A DNA stretch of 64,000 nucleotides, from assembly GCF_030504625.1 (NCBI RefSeq), contig NZ_JAUKWH010000009.1, positions 1 to 64,000 on the forward strand, in the 5' to 3' direction. Shown in pieces: positions 41,457 through 50,865 of the stretch; the first letter of the stretch is position 1, and each line of letters opens with the position of its first letter. The notes beneath the pieces are model-generated. The model ran no database searches, was not told where the DNA came from, and worked only from the letters and a program-made list of their open reading frames with translations. Origin of the DNA: Neisseria sp. MVDL19-042950. Its GTDB lineage: Bacteria > Pseudomonadota > Gammaproteobacteria > Burkholderiales > Neisseriaceae. A program made the position numbers and the translations under genes.

Positions 41457-41580
41457 AAGCATGCAAGATATTTTCAGACGGCTTGAATTATAGAAGTAAT
41501 CATCATTAAGGTATAAAAGGCCGTCTGAAAGTTCCTTTTTGGCTTTAAACGGCGGCAGGCAATCGACCCGACCATGAAAA

Positions 41581-41609
41581 AGGCCATCTGAAAAATTTTC
41601 AGACGGCCT
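41581..41609. terminator. DUS hairpin after nhaA
   Basis: One arm AGGCCATCTGAA carries a single change from the DUS; stem otherwise intact. Confidence 0.65.
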
Positions 41610-41620
41610 CACAATATCGT

Positions 41621-42775
41621 TTAATACTTAATTTTAATTCTCTCAAACGGTGCGAATTTCAACACGAGATAACCCGAAACGCCCGCAAACAGTGAGCCTA
41701 AAAACACCCCTACTTTGCTGTAATCCTGTATGGCGGGGTCAACAAACGCCAGCAGGCTGATAAACAGGCTCATGGTAAAACCGATGCCGCACAACAGCGC
41801 CACGCCATACACCTGCAACCAGCTCGCCCCTTCCGGCAGTTCGGTCCAGCCGAGTTTCACCGTTGCCCAAACCACACCGAAAACGCCCAACTGTTTGCCC
41901 AAAAACAAACCGGCAAAAATACCCATTACCACGGGGTCGAAAAGTACCGAGCCGTCCAACCCGGCGAAAGATACGCCGGCATTGGCAAAGCCGAACACCG
42001 GCACCACGAAAAACGCCACCGGATTTTCCAAAGCGTGCTCCCACTTGAGCAGCGGCGCTTCCTGAATAGAATCCTGTACCCGCAAAGGAATGGCAAAAGC
42101 CAGCAACACGCCCGCAAGCGTGGCATGAAGGCCGGATTTCAAAACGAAAAACCACAGCAACAAGCCCAGTAGCAAATACGGAAGGCTTTTCAATATGCCT
42201 TTTTTATTCAAGAAAAACAGCACGGCCAAAGTTGCGGCGGCCAAAGCCAGATAAACAAAACTGATGCTGCTGCTGTAAAACAAGGCAATAATCACAATAA
42301 CGGCCAAGTCGTCCATAATCGCCAGTGCCGTCAGAAAAATTTTCAAAGACACCGGCACGCGGCTGCCCAACAAGGCCAACACGCCCAGTGCAAAAGCGAT
42401 ATCGGTGGCGGCGGGCACGGCCCAACCTTTCAACGTTTCGGGATTGCCGCTGTTAAACAAAACATAAAACAGCGCGGGCATCATCAAACCTCCCAATGCG
42501 GCCAAGCCGGGCAATATCCGCTTGGCGTTGGTATTCAATTCGCCCTGTAATAATTCGCGTTTCACTTCCAAACCCACAAACAGGAAAAATACTGCCATCA
42601 AACCGTCGTTAATCCAATGCGAAACACTCAAGCCGACAACATAAGCGCCGAGCATACTGAAATAATGTTCCGAAGCGGGCGAATTCGCCACGATGATGCC
42701 GAGCACCGCCGCAATCATCAACACGATACCTGCCGCAGGCTCCGAACTGAAAAAATGAGCTAACTTATCCCTCAC
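41621..42775 (-). CDS. nhaA: Na+/H+ antiporter NhaA
   Basis: A 384-residue, about twelve-segment inner-membrane antiporter that expels Na+ in exchange for protons. Typical patches: LIMIAAVLGIIVANSP-like first segment, NDGLMAVFFLFVGLEVKREL, PAATDIAFALGVLALLG and LTALAIMDDLAVIVIIALFY with the paired Asp of the ion site, then the C-terminal LCGIGFTMSLFI. Length matches E. coli NhaA. Transcribed alone. Confidence 0.96.
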   Translation of the reverse strand: MRDKLAHFFSSEPAAGIVLMIAAVLGIIVANSPASEHYFSMLGAYVVGLSVSHWINDGLMAVFFLFVGLEVKRELLQGELNTNAKRILPGLAALGGLMMPALFYVLFNSGNPETLKGWAVPAATDIAFALGVLALLGSRVPVSLKIFLTALAIMDDLAVIVIIALFYSSSISFVYLALAAATLAVLFFLNKKGILKSLPYLLLGLLLWFFVLKSGLHATLAGVLLAFAIPLRVQDSIQEAPLLKWEHALENPVAFFVVPVFGFANAGVSFAGLDGSVLFDPVVMGIFAGLFLGKQLGVFGVVWATVKLGWTELPEGASWLQVYGVALLCGIGFTMSLFISLLAFVDPAIQDYSKVGVFLGSLFAGVSGYLVLKFAPFERIKIKY

Positions 42776-42830
42776 TGACCTTCCTTTCTCTTAAAAAGTC
42801 TGTCGATTTATTCAATTGACTACCGAATAC

Positions 42831-42869
42831 AAACCCACTGCCGGAACCGATACTCCCGCAGTGGGTTTT
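42831..42869. terminator. Hairpin between hemE and nhaA
   Basis: Stem AAACCCACTGC / GCAGTGGGTTT with a 16-base loop; back-up terminator for hemE beyond the DUS hairpin. Confidence 0.5.
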
Positions 42870-42876
42870 CTCTCAA

Positions 42877-42907
42877 AGGCCGTCTGAAAACTTTTTTCAG
42901 ACGGCCT
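42877..42907. terminator. DUS hairpin after hemE
   Basis: Inverted DUS pair with a short loop, 20 bases past the hemE stop. Confidence 0.7.
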
Positions 42908-42927
42908 CTGCATCATTAAAATACAGA

Positions 42928-43989
42928 TTAACGGTGATACTGTCGAGACAATTCGTGCACCGTGTCCACCAACAACTTGGCATGTTCGGGGTCGGCGTGT
43001 TGGTTGATGCCGTGCCCGAGGTTGAACACATGGCCGCTGCCGTTGCCGTATGCTTCCAGAATGCGGGCGGCTTCGGCACGGATGCTCTCCGGCGTGCCGA
43101 ACAGGGCGAACGGGTCGAAATTACCTTGCAGCGCCACTTTATCCCCTACGCGCTTGCGGGCTTCGCCGATGTTGCACGTCCAATCCAAGCCGAGAGCATC
43201 GGCACCGGTATCGGCCATTTTTTCCAGCCACAAACCGCCGCCTTTGGTAAACACAATCACCGGCACGCGGCGGCCTTCGCTTTCGCGTTTCAAACCGCCG
43301 ACAATCTGCTTCATATAACGCAGGCTGAACGCTTCAAACGCCGCATCGCTCAACACGCCGCCCCATGTATCGAAAATCTGCACCGCCTGCGCGCCCGCAT
43401 CGATTTGCGCATTTAAATATGCGGTTACGGCTTGGGCGTTGACATCCAAAATCTTGTGCAGCAAGTCGGGGCGCGAATACATCATGGTTTTGATGGTGCG
43501 GAATTCCTTGCTGCTGCCGCCTTCCACCATATAGCAGGCGAGCGTGAACGGGCTGCCGGAAAAGCCGATTAAAGGCACGCGGCCGTCTAAGGCTTGGCGG
43601 ATAGACGTAACGGCATCAAACACATATTGCAGCTTGCCCATGTCCGGCACTTCCAGCTTGGCGATGTCGGCTTCATGCTGCAAAGCACGCTCGAATTTGG
43701 GGCCTTCACCTTCGGCAAAATACAAGCCCAAACCCATCGCATCAGGCACGGTTAAGATGTCGGAAAACAGAATCGCTGCGTCCAAATCGAAACGCTCCAG
43801 CGGCTGAATGGTTACTTCGGTGGCCAGCTCGGTGTTTTTGCACAAATCCAAAAAACTGCCTGCGCGGGCGCGGGTGGCTTTGTATTCGGGCAGATAGCGG
43901 CCTGCCTGACGCATCATCCAAATCGGTGTGTATTCAACCGGTTGTTTTAACAAAGCGCGTAAGAAAGTATCGTTTTTCAATGTGGTCAT
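42928..43989 (-). CDS. hemE: Uroporphyrinogen decarboxylase
   Basis: A 353-residue cytoplasmic enzyme of heme synthesis that converts uroporphyrinogen III to coproporphyrinogen III. The N-terminal [16 protein letters not shown] holds the conserved Arg residues of the active site; [12 protein letters not shown] holds the catalytic Asp; [16 protein letters not shown] and [13 protein letters not shown] are also family marks. Start at MTTLKNDTF (43989); the frame extends upstream into a Correia-like element. It is not in the hemDXY operon but lies close to it. Confidence 0.97.
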   Translation of the reverse strand: MTTLKNDTFLRALLKQPVEYTPIWMMRQAGRYLPEYKATRARAGSFLDLCKNTELATEVTIQPLERFDLDAAILFSDILTVPDAMGLGLYFAEGEGPKFERALQHEADIAKLEVPDMGKLQYVFDAVTSIRQALDGRVPLIGFSGSPFTLACYMVEGGSSKEFRTIKTMMYSRPDLLHKILDVNAQAVTAYLNAQIDAGAQAVQIFDTWGGVLSDAAFEAFSLRYMKQIVGGLKRESEGRRVPVIVFTKGGGLWLEKMADTGADALGLDWTCNIGEARKRVGDKVALQGNFDPFALFGTPESIRAEAARILEAYGNGSGHVFNLGHGINQHADPEHAKLLVDTVHELSRQYHR

Positions 43990-44030
43990 ATCGGGCTTTC
44001 GTAGAAAATATTGAAAACGCCTGCCTGTGT

Positions 44031-44185
44031 TATAGCAAACAAACTGATTTTTGATACAAGGCGGCAAGCCGTAGGCAGCACCAATAGTGCGGAACCGATT
44101 CTGCTGCCGCTTCGCCGGCTTACAAAACCGTTCTCTTTAAACTAAGGCGCAGCAATGCCGCAGCAAGTTAAGTTGATTCGCTATA
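44031..44185. repeat. Correia-like miniature element
   Basis: 155 bases, the classic size. Ends are TATAGCAAACAAAC on the left and TTGATTCGCTATA on the right (complementary ends TATAGC[AG]AA), instead of TATAGTGGATTAA known from pathogenic Neisseria. Inner blocks AATAGTGCGGAACCGATTC and CGTTCTCTTTAAACTAAGG match the Correia body. TA flanks fit its TA target. It lies 40 bases upstream of the hemE ATG and between hemY and hemE. Confidence 0.75.
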
Positions 44186-44230
44186 AATCTTCGCACGCGT
44201 GATCGGGTGTTAAAGTTTCAAAGTATCGAA

Positions 44231-44270
44231 AGGCCGTCTGAAAACATTTATCCGGTTTTTCAGACGGCCT
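44231..44270. terminator. DUS hairpin after hemY
   Basis: Inverted DUS pair with a 16-base loop, 24 bases past the hemY stop. Confidence 0.65.
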
Positions 44271-44293
44271 CTTTTTGCATGGCGGCTTATCTG

Positions 44294-45499
44294 TTATAGG
44301 GATTCATCGTCGGCAGACACGCTCTCCAAAGCCAGTTTGCGCTGCTGCTCCGCCTTTTCGGGCTGCTCGGTTTCGTCAAACACTTTGGCCAAAGCCAAAC
44401 GCGCCGGCATGCTCGGGTCGATGGCGAGGCTGGCTTCCAGATACGTCTGCGCCTTGCCCCAAAGCTGCTTGCCGTAAGCCAGTTCGCCCAGATACATCAG
44501 CAATTTGGCATTATTCGGATGCCCCTGCAACCAGCCGTCGGCAAGGTCAATGGCTTTGCGCTGTTCTTTGTCGTTCAAGAAACGCACGCTCTGAACGAAA
44601 GTTTTCAGCAACTCGGCCTGCTGGGTATGCGGATAATATTTCTCCACCCATTTTACCGCATGGCCGTACAAGCCCAAACGCTCGTATTTCTCGGCGATGG
44701 CAATACACAATTCGCCGGTTTTCAAATACTCGGGAATACGCTTGAGGCAAACTTTCAAACCGTTATGATCGGAAGCCAATGCCAGTAGGCGGTGGTATGC
44801 CCAGTTTTGATATTGTTCGGCTTCATAATCGCTGATTGCCCCCGCCTTAACCAATTTGTCGGCCTTATCCAATACTTCCAGCGCGTTGCCTTTATCAAAA
44901 GCGTAACGCAACTGCAAACGCACCAAGCGGGTAAGGCTGGGGTTGATTTGGGTGGCGGAAATCAGGTTTTGTTCGGCAGCCGGATAATCGCGGCGGCTTA
45001 AAGCGGATTCGGCCAACAACAGATAACGCGAAAGCTGTTTCTTCGCAGGCAATGCTTCGATGTCTTTCAAATAGCGGTCGCGCAGGCCGATGTTGTCCAT
45101 TTGGTCGGCGGCATGCGCGCCCAGCATCAATGCCAGCGTGCGGTTGTCGCCCGCTTCTTTGTTGGCCAGCACTTTGGCGGCTTCCTGCTCGGCCTTTTGG
45201 AACTTGCCTTCAAAAAACGCCAAACCCGCATTGTTCAAAGCGGCGGCGGCTTGGCGGCCTTTGCGTGCCACGCCGAAACGCTGCATACGGCCGGGCACGT
45301 TGAGAATGCCTGCAATCAAACGCACCAGCAGATACAGCACCACCACCAAGGCAATCAAACCGAGAATAAACGCATGCAGGTTGATGCGCAGTATGGTCTG
45401 CTCGACCACCACATAAACATTGCCGGTATAAGTGCCCGCCGCAATCGCCAAACCAACGGCCACGGCGAATAAAATGATAACCCAAACCAAGCCTCTCAT
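44294..45499 (-). CDS. hemY: HemY-type tetratricopeptide membrane protein
   Basis: A 401-residue inner-membrane protein. Two N-terminal membrane helices (about residues 5-25 and 43-65) precede a long helical part with TPR-like repeats (ALMLGAHAADQMDN, LLLAESALSRRDYPAAEQNL, LMYLGELAYGKQLWGKAQTYLEASLAIDPS). This is the proteobacterial HemY, linked to heme synthesis by operon but with no enzymatic role shown; it is not the protoporphyrinogen oxidase of the same name. Its ATG overlaps the hemX stop by four bases. Confidence 0.92.
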   Translation of the reverse strand: MRGLVWVIILFAVAVGLAIAAGTYTGNVYVVVEQTILRINLHAFILGLIALVVVLYLLVRLIAGILNVPGRMQRFGVARKGRQAAAALNNAGLAFFEGKFQKAEQEAAKVLANKEAGDNRTLALMLGAHAADQMDNIGLRDRYLKDIEALPAKKQLSRYLLLAESALSRRDYPAAEQNLISATQINPSLTRLVRLQLRYAFDKGNALEVLDKADKLVKAGAISDYEAEQYQNWAYHRLLALASDHNGLKVCLKRIPEYLKTGELCIAIAEKYERLGLYGHAVKWVEKYYPHTQQAELLKTFVQSVRFLNDKEQRKAIDLADGWLQGHPNNAKLLMYLGELAYGKQLWGKAQTYLEASLAIDPSMPARLALAKVFDETEQPEKAEQQRKLALESVSADDESL

Positions 45500-47001
45500 A
45501 CCCGTGCCCCTTTCACTTCGCCTACCGGCGCGGATGCCGGTTTGTTTTCAGACGGCACGGCCGGTTTTGCCGGCTGTTGCGGCTCTGCCGCTTTCGGTAC
45601 TACAGGCATAACCGGCGTTGCCGGTACTTCGGGAGCCGAAGCGGCAGACGACGGCTCGGAAGCGGATTCGCCCGCAGCAACGGGAGCAGCCGCTTCAGGC
45701 AGCAGCGTCGGACGGTTCGGCCGGACGGCATTTTGGTAATTGCGTACGGCATTCAGGCTGTTTTTCAGCACGTCGTCGGTTACCATGCGCAAATCGGCGG
45801 TTTTCAGCTCGGCCAATTCTTTCAACCAAGATTGGGTGGCGGGCGAACGGACATCGAAATATTGTTTTACCGCCGCTTCCGCATTGTTCAAATCGCTTTG
45901 GTACACCTCGCCGTTGTACTGCATCAGGGCGGCACGCGCATCCAATAAACGCAAACGCAGGTTTTCACGCACGAAATACACTTGCTCGGGAGCCATCAGC
46001 ATGGAATCGTTGCTGTTCAGGCGGCGTACTTCCACCATGCCTTTCAAGGCGGCCAGCGTTTTCTGCCATGCGGCTTCCCACCACGGCAGATTGCCCGCAT
46101 CCGCAACTTGGGGAGCGGATTGGCCGGGCTTCAAGGCTCCGTCCACCACCAACGGCAAGCCGGCAACGGCGGTTTCCAAACGGTCGAGACGCAACGACAC
46201 GCCCGAAATATCCACATACGGGCGGTTGCGCAATGCCGTCAAATCGCCGGCAACGGCTTGTTTCACCGGCAGCAGTTCGGGGTGGTCGAAACGGCTCATG
46301 CGGCTTTCGATGTTTTCCAACACTCCGATGGCGGCAGGCACGTTGCCTGAAAGCAGCAATTGTTGCGAAGCCAGATTCAGCATCACTTCGGTTTCATCCA
46401 CCAGCCAATCGGCACGGCCTTTGCTTAACTCTTGGAAAGCACGCTCGGCGGCAGCCACTTTTTCACCGTTCTGTTTCTGTGCGGCGGCCAATTGCACCAT
46501 CGCGGCTTGGATTTCATTCTGCTTACGCATGCTGTTTTGCAGCAGTGCGGCATTTTGCGATTCGCCCAAAGCAGCTTTTTCGATTTTTTGATTGAAGTTT
46601 ATTTCCTGCGTTTTCAGCAGATTCTGTCCTTGCACAAACAAGAAACCGCTGGCTCCCAAAGCCAGCAGGGACAAAGCCAGCGCAACGACGGCTACGCCTC
46701 TGCCCGATGATTGTTTGATCACCACGGGTGTAACAAGGGGTTGGTTGTTTTTTGAGTCAGACATAAGATTTCCTGCGGGTTCGGGATTATTCGGAGCGGC
46801 GGCTGCAAAACCGGTTTTCGGTTTGTCGGACGGCGTTTCTGCTTCCGGTTCCGCGGCTGCCGTGTCGGATTTGTTTTTTTCAGACGGCTGCACGGGCGGC
46901 ATTGCCGTTCCGTCTTTCGTTACCACCAGCATGCGCTTTGGGGATTCCTGCGCGTTTTCAGGCTGAAAATCCTCGGGTTTATTTTCGTCTTGGCTGTTCA
47001 T
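45496..47001 (-). CDS. hemX: HemX-type membrane protein
   Basis: A 501-residue protein with one membrane segment (GVAVVALALSLLALGASGFLFVQG, about residues 100-123) after a long Pro/Glu/Lys-rich cytoplasmic start. A coiled-coil stretch (residues ~130-175, QNSMRKQNEIQAAMVQLAAAQKQ) and a periplasmic HemX domain follow, then a Pro/Ala-rich tail with repeats of PA-type residues. Annotated in databases as a putative uroporphyrinogen-III C-methyltransferase, but it lacks the SAM-binding motifs of that enzyme. It overlaps hemD by 23 bases and hemY by four. Confidence 0.88.
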   Translation of the reverse strand: MNSQDENKPEDFQPENAQESPKRMLVVTKDGTAMPPVQPSEKNKSDTAAAEPEAETPSDKPKTGFAAAAPNNPEPAGNLMSDSKNNQPLVTPVVIKQSSGRGVAVVALALSLLALGASGFLFVQGQNLLKTQEINFNQKIEKAALGESQNAALLQNSMRKQNEIQAAMVQLAAAQKQNGEKVAAAERAFQELSKGRADWLVDETEVMLNLASQQLLLSGNVPAAIGVLENIESRMSRFDHPELLPVKQAVAGDLTALRNRPYVDISGVSLRLDRLETAVAGLPLVVDGALKPGQSAPQVADAGNLPWWEAAWQKTLAALKGMVEVRRLNSNDSMLMAPEQVYFVRENLRLRLLDARAALMQYNGEVYQSDLNNAEAAVKQYFDVRSPATQSWLKELAELKTADLRMVTDDVLKNSLNAVRNYQNAVRPNRPTLLPEAAAPVAAGESASEPSSAASAPEVPATPVMPVVPKAAEPQQPAKPAVPSENKPASAPVGEVKGARV

Positions 47002-47722
47002 TCTGAACTCCGTGCAAGGCTTGTTTTAAAGTCTGTGCATCCAAACGCGCAACCACTCGGGTGTTCACCGCTCCGGCGATATGCAAAGCGGCGGCTATGC
47101 GCGGATGATGCGTGAAGTATAACAAGGTTCTTAATGGTTGCGCCAATTCAGACGGCACTTGCGCAAACAACGCGCTCACCATCTCGGCGGAAGTAATGTA
47201 GGCGGCAACGGGGCGGGCTTCTTCAAACACCGACCAATCAAGCGGTTGGGGCCGTCTGAAATAAACTTCGGCCGTTTCCACTTCAAAGCCGCGCCGCTTC
47301 AGATTTTGCGCCAGAAAATCCCGCCCGCCGTGTCCGCGCACGATCAGCACTTTCGCTCCTTGGGGCAGGCTGTTCCAAATGTCCAAACGCAACACGGCTT
47401 CGCTGTCGTTGCCCTCCTGCGGGCAAATGATTTCGTGCGGACAGAATCCCGACAATGCCTTGCGGCTGCCCTGCCCTACGGTAATCTGGCGGATGAGGCC
47501 GTCTGAAAAATCAATATGCGGCGCGGCGGTCTCCACCGCCGTGGGGCTGACCCAGAATACGGCAGAGGCCGTCTGAAACTGCCGGTTGAGGTTTTTTAAG
47601 GCGGCCTCTTCCGGCTCGATGCGTATCGGGCCGAACGGTACGGCATCCCAACCCGCCGCCGTGCAAGTGCGGATATCGGCAGCGGTTTGGGATGGGGGGC
47701 GGATAATCAAAATGGCTGGCAT
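46979..47722 (-). CDS. hemD: Uroporphyrinogen-III synthase
   Basis: A 247-residue cytoplasmic enzyme that cyclises hydroxymethylbilane to uroporphyrinogen III. The sequence is poorly conserved as usual; recognisable parts are the N-terminal ILIIRPPSQTA, FWVSPTAVETA, VLIVRGHGGRDFLAQNLKRRGFEVETAEVYFRR and a Thr/Ser pair in ITSAEMVSALF. It is first in the hemD-hemX-hemY operon with overlapping ends. A DUS is in frame as SDGL near residue 75. hemC is not in the window. Confidence 0.9.
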   Translation of the reverse strand: MPAILIIRPPSQTAADIRTCTAAGWDAVPFGPIRIEPEEAALKNLNRQFQTASAVFWVSPTAVETAAPHIDFSDGLIRQITVGQGSRKALSGFCPHEIICPQEGNDSEAVLRLDIWNSLPQGAKVLIVRGHGGRDFLAQNLKRRGFEVETAEVYFRRPQPLDWSVFEEARPVAAYITSAEMVSALFAQVPSELAQPLRTLLYFTHHPRIAAALHIAGAVNTRVVARLDAQTLKQALHGVQNEQPRRK

Positions 47723-47778
47723 GTTTTCAGACGGCCTCCGGCCAATCGGTTAGACACCGGTAAAAGATGGGGGACTCT

Positions 47779-48402
47779 TTACCACAACCGCCACAGCGAA
47801 CGGCTTTGCTGCGGTTTTTGAGTCTGCCGCTGCGCCTTGCGGAAATCCCACGGCGCTTGCGGGTTTCTGTTTTGCCACAAGCCCGTGCTTTCCTGCCGCG
47901 CGCGGGCTTCGGCATAGGCGTAGGCCGCATAATCGAAAGTGTCCTGCTTGCGCTTGGCAATCGACACATAATGCCACGCATGGCCTTGCTGCAACTGGGC
48001 AAGGTTCAAATCCTGTCCGTTCAGGCGCACTTGGGCGACTTCGCGTTTATATTGGTCGGTTTCAAACACCGTTACTTCTACGTTTCGACCTTCCACAAGC
48101 GCCCGCAACGCATCCCGCGAAGCCGTTCCGTGCGCCTGCTGCAATTCCGGCGCATCAATGTAGGCCAAACGGATTTTATGCTTGTTGCCGCCGCCGTCGA
48201 CCACGCGGACGGTGTCGCCGTCGGATACGGCAACTACGCGGCCCGAATAGTTTTGTGCGGCGTGATCCTGCACCCAAAGCGAGTGGAATTGCTGTGCGGC
48301 CTCGGTACTTTTACGCAGCCATTGCTGAAAATTCTCCGCCTGCACGCCGGCAGCCGAAGCCAGCAACAAGGCGGCAAATGCGTATAAAGACGATGTTTTC
48401 AT
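47779..48402 (-). CDS. Thermonuclease (SNase)-family protein, exported
   Basis: A 207-residue protein with a signal peptide (cleavage probably after GVQA, residue ~22). The SNase fold covers about residues 52-165: GRVVAVSDGDTVRVVDGGGNKHKIRLAYIDAPE, with catalytic Asp and Arg of the first OB strand, then REVAQVRLNGQDLNLAQLQQGHAW. In the family it is a Ca-dependent nuclease of DNA and RNA; an outer Arg is seen where expected (QYKREVAQV). Probably periplasmic or secreted. Monocistronic. Confidence 0.88.
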   Translation of the reverse strand: MKTSSLYAFAALLLASAAGVQAENFQQWLRKSTEAAQQFHSLWVQDHAAQNYSGRVVAVSDGDTVRVVDGGGNKHKIRLAYIDAPELQQAHGTASRDALRALVEGRNVEVTVFETDQYKREVAQVRLNGQDLNLAQLQQGHAWHYVSIAKRKQDTFDYAAYAYAEARARQESTGLWQNRNPQAPWDFRKAQRQTQKPQQSRSLWRLW

Positions 48403-48451
48403 ATCTCAAACCGAACAAACTCTGCCCGCAAAAAACCAGCGTAACGAAATA

Positions 48452-48479
48452 AGGCCGTCTGAACAGTTTCAGACGGCCT
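48452..48479. terminator. DUS hairpin after rpiA
   Basis: Inverted DUS pair with a three-base loop, 15 bases past the rpiA stop. Confidence 0.65.
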
Positions 48480-48493
48480 CCGGCTATACCGTA

Positions 48494-49159
48494 TCAGTTG
48501 GGGGTAATCACTTGCACGCCGTTTTGTGTACCCAACACCAGCACGTCGGCGGCATTGTGCCCGAACAGGCCGTTTTCCACCACACCGGGAATTTTGTTGA
48601 TCTCGTCTTCCAGCGTTACCGGCAGGTTGATTTCCAAATCGTGTACATCAACGATTTGATGGCCGTTAAACGTGATAAAGCCCATGCGCAACTCGGGCTG
48701 GCCGCCCAAAGCCACCAGCTTACGCGACACCATCGAACGCGCCATCGGAATCACTTCCACCGGCAGCGGGAATTTGCCCAAACGGGAAACGTATTTGCTT
48801 TCGTCGGCGATACATACAAACTTGTCCGCAATACTGGCTACGATTTTTTCATTCAGATGCGCGCCGCCGCCGCCTTTGATCATTTGTAGCGAATGGTTGA
48901 CTTCGTCGGCTCCGTCGACATACACGGCCAGATGCGATACTTCGTTCATCTGTACTTCGGGGATTTCAAAACGGGCCAGCAGCTCGGAAGTGCCTTTTGA
49001 TGTAGAAACCGCTCCTTTGATTTTTTTGCCGCTTTTTGCCAGCGCTTCAATGAAAAAATTAACGGTAGAACCGGTGCCGATGCCGATATATTCGCCTTCC
49101 GGTACGAATTCGACGGCTTTTTCGGCCGCCATACGTTTCAGTTCGTCTTGTGATGCCAT
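48494..49159 (-). CDS. rpiA: Ribose-5-phosphate isomerase A
   Basis: A 221-residue enzyme of the pentose-phosphate pathway interconverting ribose-5-P and ribulose-5-P. Motifs: GIGTGSTVNFFIEAL (phosphate site, ~27-41), DGADEVNHSLQMIKGGGGAHLNEK (catalytic Asp and Glu, ~82-105), and DESKYVSRLGKFPLPVEV. Length typical. It stands alone, with ispF downstream after a gap of 85 bases on the same strand upstream in sense of transcription reversed order. Confidence 0.95.
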   Translation of the reverse strand: MASQDELKRMAAEKAVEFVPEGEYIGIGTGSTVNFFIEALAKSGKKIKGAVSTSKGTSELLARFEIPEVQMNEVSHLAVYVDGADEVNHSLQMIKGGGGAHLNEKIVASIADKFVCIADESKYVSRLGKFPLPVEVIPMARSMVSRKLVALGGQPELRMGFITFNGHQIVDVHDLEINLPVTLEDEINKIPGVVENGLFGHNAADVLVLGTQNGVQVITPN

Positions 49160-49244
49160 GATTTTCCTCTCTCTACATAAAAAGGTTAAGCGGTTCGTAT
49201 GTTAACAGTTTTCAACCGACCGCGCAGTATCCCGGGCCACTTTT

Positions 49245-49724
49245 TCAAACCGCCCGCAGCAACACCGCCGCCTGCGCTTCAATGCCTTCCTGCCTCCCCA
49301 AATAGCCGAGTTTTTCATTGGTTTTGCCTTTGATGTTGACGGCGTTTTCGGGCAAGCCCAAATCCGCCGCAATATTGGCGCGCATGGCCGGAATATGCGG
49401 AGCGAGCTTCGGCTTCTGGGCGATAATGGTGCTGTCCACATTCACCACTTCCCAGCCCTGCTCTTTTACGCTGCGGTAGGCGGCGCGCAGCAATACGCGG
49501 CTGTCGGCATCTTTGAATTCGGCGGCGGTATCGGGGAAGTGGCTGCCGATATCGCCCAAACCCGCCGCGCCGAGCAACGCATCGGTAACGGCATGCAAAA
49601 GTGCGTCGGCATCGGAATGGCCGAGCAACCCTTTTTCAAACGGAATCGTTACGCCGCCGAGAATAAGCGGCCGATTTTCAACCAACTGATGGACATCGTA
49701 GCCTTGTCCGACACGGATATTCAT
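49245..49724 (-). CDS. ispF: 2-C-methyl-D-erythritol 2,4-cyclodiphosphate synthase
   Basis: A 159-residue enzyme of the MEP isoprenoid pathway. The N-terminus [12 protein letters not shown] carries the metal Asp and His, [28 protein letters not shown] the third His and binding loop, and [21 protein letters not shown] the C-terminal signature. Typically fused to or next to ispD; here it is alone, as in some Neisseria. The intergenic sequence upstream holds an unexplained inverted repeat. Confidence 0.96.
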   Translation of the reverse strand: MNIRVGQGYDVHQLVENRPLILGGVTIPFEKGLLGHSDADALLHAVTDALLGAAGLGDIGSHFPDTAAEFKDADSRVLLRAAYRSVKEQGWEVVNVDSTIIAQKPKLAPHIPAMRANIAADLGLPENAVNIKGKTNEKLGYLGRQEGIEAQAAVLLRAV

Positions 49725-49748
49725 ATCGTTTCCTATCTGGTGTGATAA

Positions 49749-49873
49749 CTGTGAAAGTTAATGTTTCATCCAAGCCCGCCGCAAACCGGTTTTGCCGCCG
49801 CTTTAGCAGCCTGCCGGGCGTTTCCCGCTGCACCGGAACGCGGCAATTCGGTATAAAACATTAAGTTTCACAG
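49749..49873. repeat. 125-base element with long terminal inverted repeats
   Basis: CTGTGAAAGTTAATGTTT (49749-49766) and AAACATTAAGTTTCACAG (49856-49873) are inverted repeats matching at 17 of 18 bases, separated by 89 GC-rich bases without a gene. It has the shape of a miniature transposable element and is unlike the Correia copies. It lies between the ispF start and the formate/nitrite channel terminator. Confidence 0.5.
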
Positions 49874-49909
49874 CCGTCGCCTGTTTCAGGCGGCCTTATT
49901 ATACAGATT

Positions 49910-49947
49910 AGGCCGTCTGAAAACATTCAAACATTTTCAGACGGCCT
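49910..49947. terminator. DUS hairpin after the FocA/NirC gene
   Basis: Inverted DUS pair, 31 bases past the stop of the channel gene. Confidence 0.65.
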
Positions 49948-49977
49948 CTATCCGCTCAACAGCACCGCTACCGGAAA

Positions 49978-50751
49978 TTATTTCAGTTTGTCCCGATAAG
50001 CATATAAATACATCGCACCCACAAACACCGCACCGCCGACGGCATTGCCCAAATACACCGAAACCATGTTTTCCCAAAACTGCATCCAAGTGATGTCCGC
50101 CCCTGCCCAGATGGCGGCGGGAATCACAAACATATTGGCCACGACGTGCTGGAAACCGATGAGCACGAAAATCATAATCGGAAACCAAATTCCCAATACT
50201 TTGCCCGAAATCGAATGCGCGCCGTAGCACAGCCACACGCCCATGCACACCATCCAGTTGCAGCCGATGCCCGACACGAAAGCCCGTCCGAAACCGGCGC
50301 TCACTTTGCCTTGCGCCACGGCGATGGTTTTATGCAGCACTTCGCCTTCGGTGAGGCCGACGTAATGCCCGAAAAACCATGCCACGAAAAAGGCTCCGAC
50401 GACGTTGGTCAGCGTTACGATCAGCCAATTCCGCCCCCAAGCCGCCAGCGAAATCTTTTTCGCCAGCCATGCCACCGGCACCACCATCATGTTGCCGGTA
50501 ATCAATTCGCCTCCGCCGATCAAAATACAAACCAACCCGATTGGGAACACCGCTGCGCCGAGCAACACGGCCAAGCTGCCCCACTCGTGCGGCATGCCGC
50601 CGACCACGCGGATATAGGCGAGATAGCCCAATGAAATAAACGCCCCGCCGAGAAAACCCAAAAGGCTCAATGAAAGTGTGCTGCCGGCGGCTTTGGCTTT
50701 CCCTTTTTCAATCGTCGCCTGCAAAATCTGATCCGGATATAAATCGCTCAT
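49978..50751 (-). CDS. Formate/nitrite transporter family channel
   Basis: A 257-residue inner-membrane protein with six hydrophobic segments in the FNT layout. Family patches are GGGELITGNMMVVPVAW (near residue 75), TNVVGAFFVAWFFGHYVG, and SGIGCNWMVCMGVWLCYGAHSISGKVLGIWFPIMIFVLIGFQHVVANMF, where the last His lines the pore. Members move formate, nitrite or hydrosulfide. The substrate cannot be settled; a nitrite role would fit a neisserial denitrifier with NsrR. Transcribed alone. Confidence 0.9.
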   Translation of the reverse strand: MSDLYPDQILQATIEKGKAKAAGSTLSLSLLGFLGGAFISLGYLAYIRVVGGMPHEWGSLAVLLGAAVFPIGLVCILIGGGELITGNMMVVPVAWLAKKISLAAWGRNWLIVTLTNVVGAFFVAWFFGHYVGLTEGEVLHKTIAVAQGKVSAGFGRAFVSGIGCNWMVCMGVWLCYGAHSISGKVLGIWFPIMIFVLIGFQHVVANMFVIPAAIWAGADITWMQFWENMVSVYLGNAVGGAVFVGAMYLYAYRDKLK

Positions 50752-50865
50752 GTTCTACTGTCCGTAAAATCTTTTTAACAGCGGTATTGTAATTATTTTT
50801 TCAGACGGCCTCTTGATATAGCTCACTTGTTTGTAAGGAAATTACATTGATTTTTGCAAAACCGT

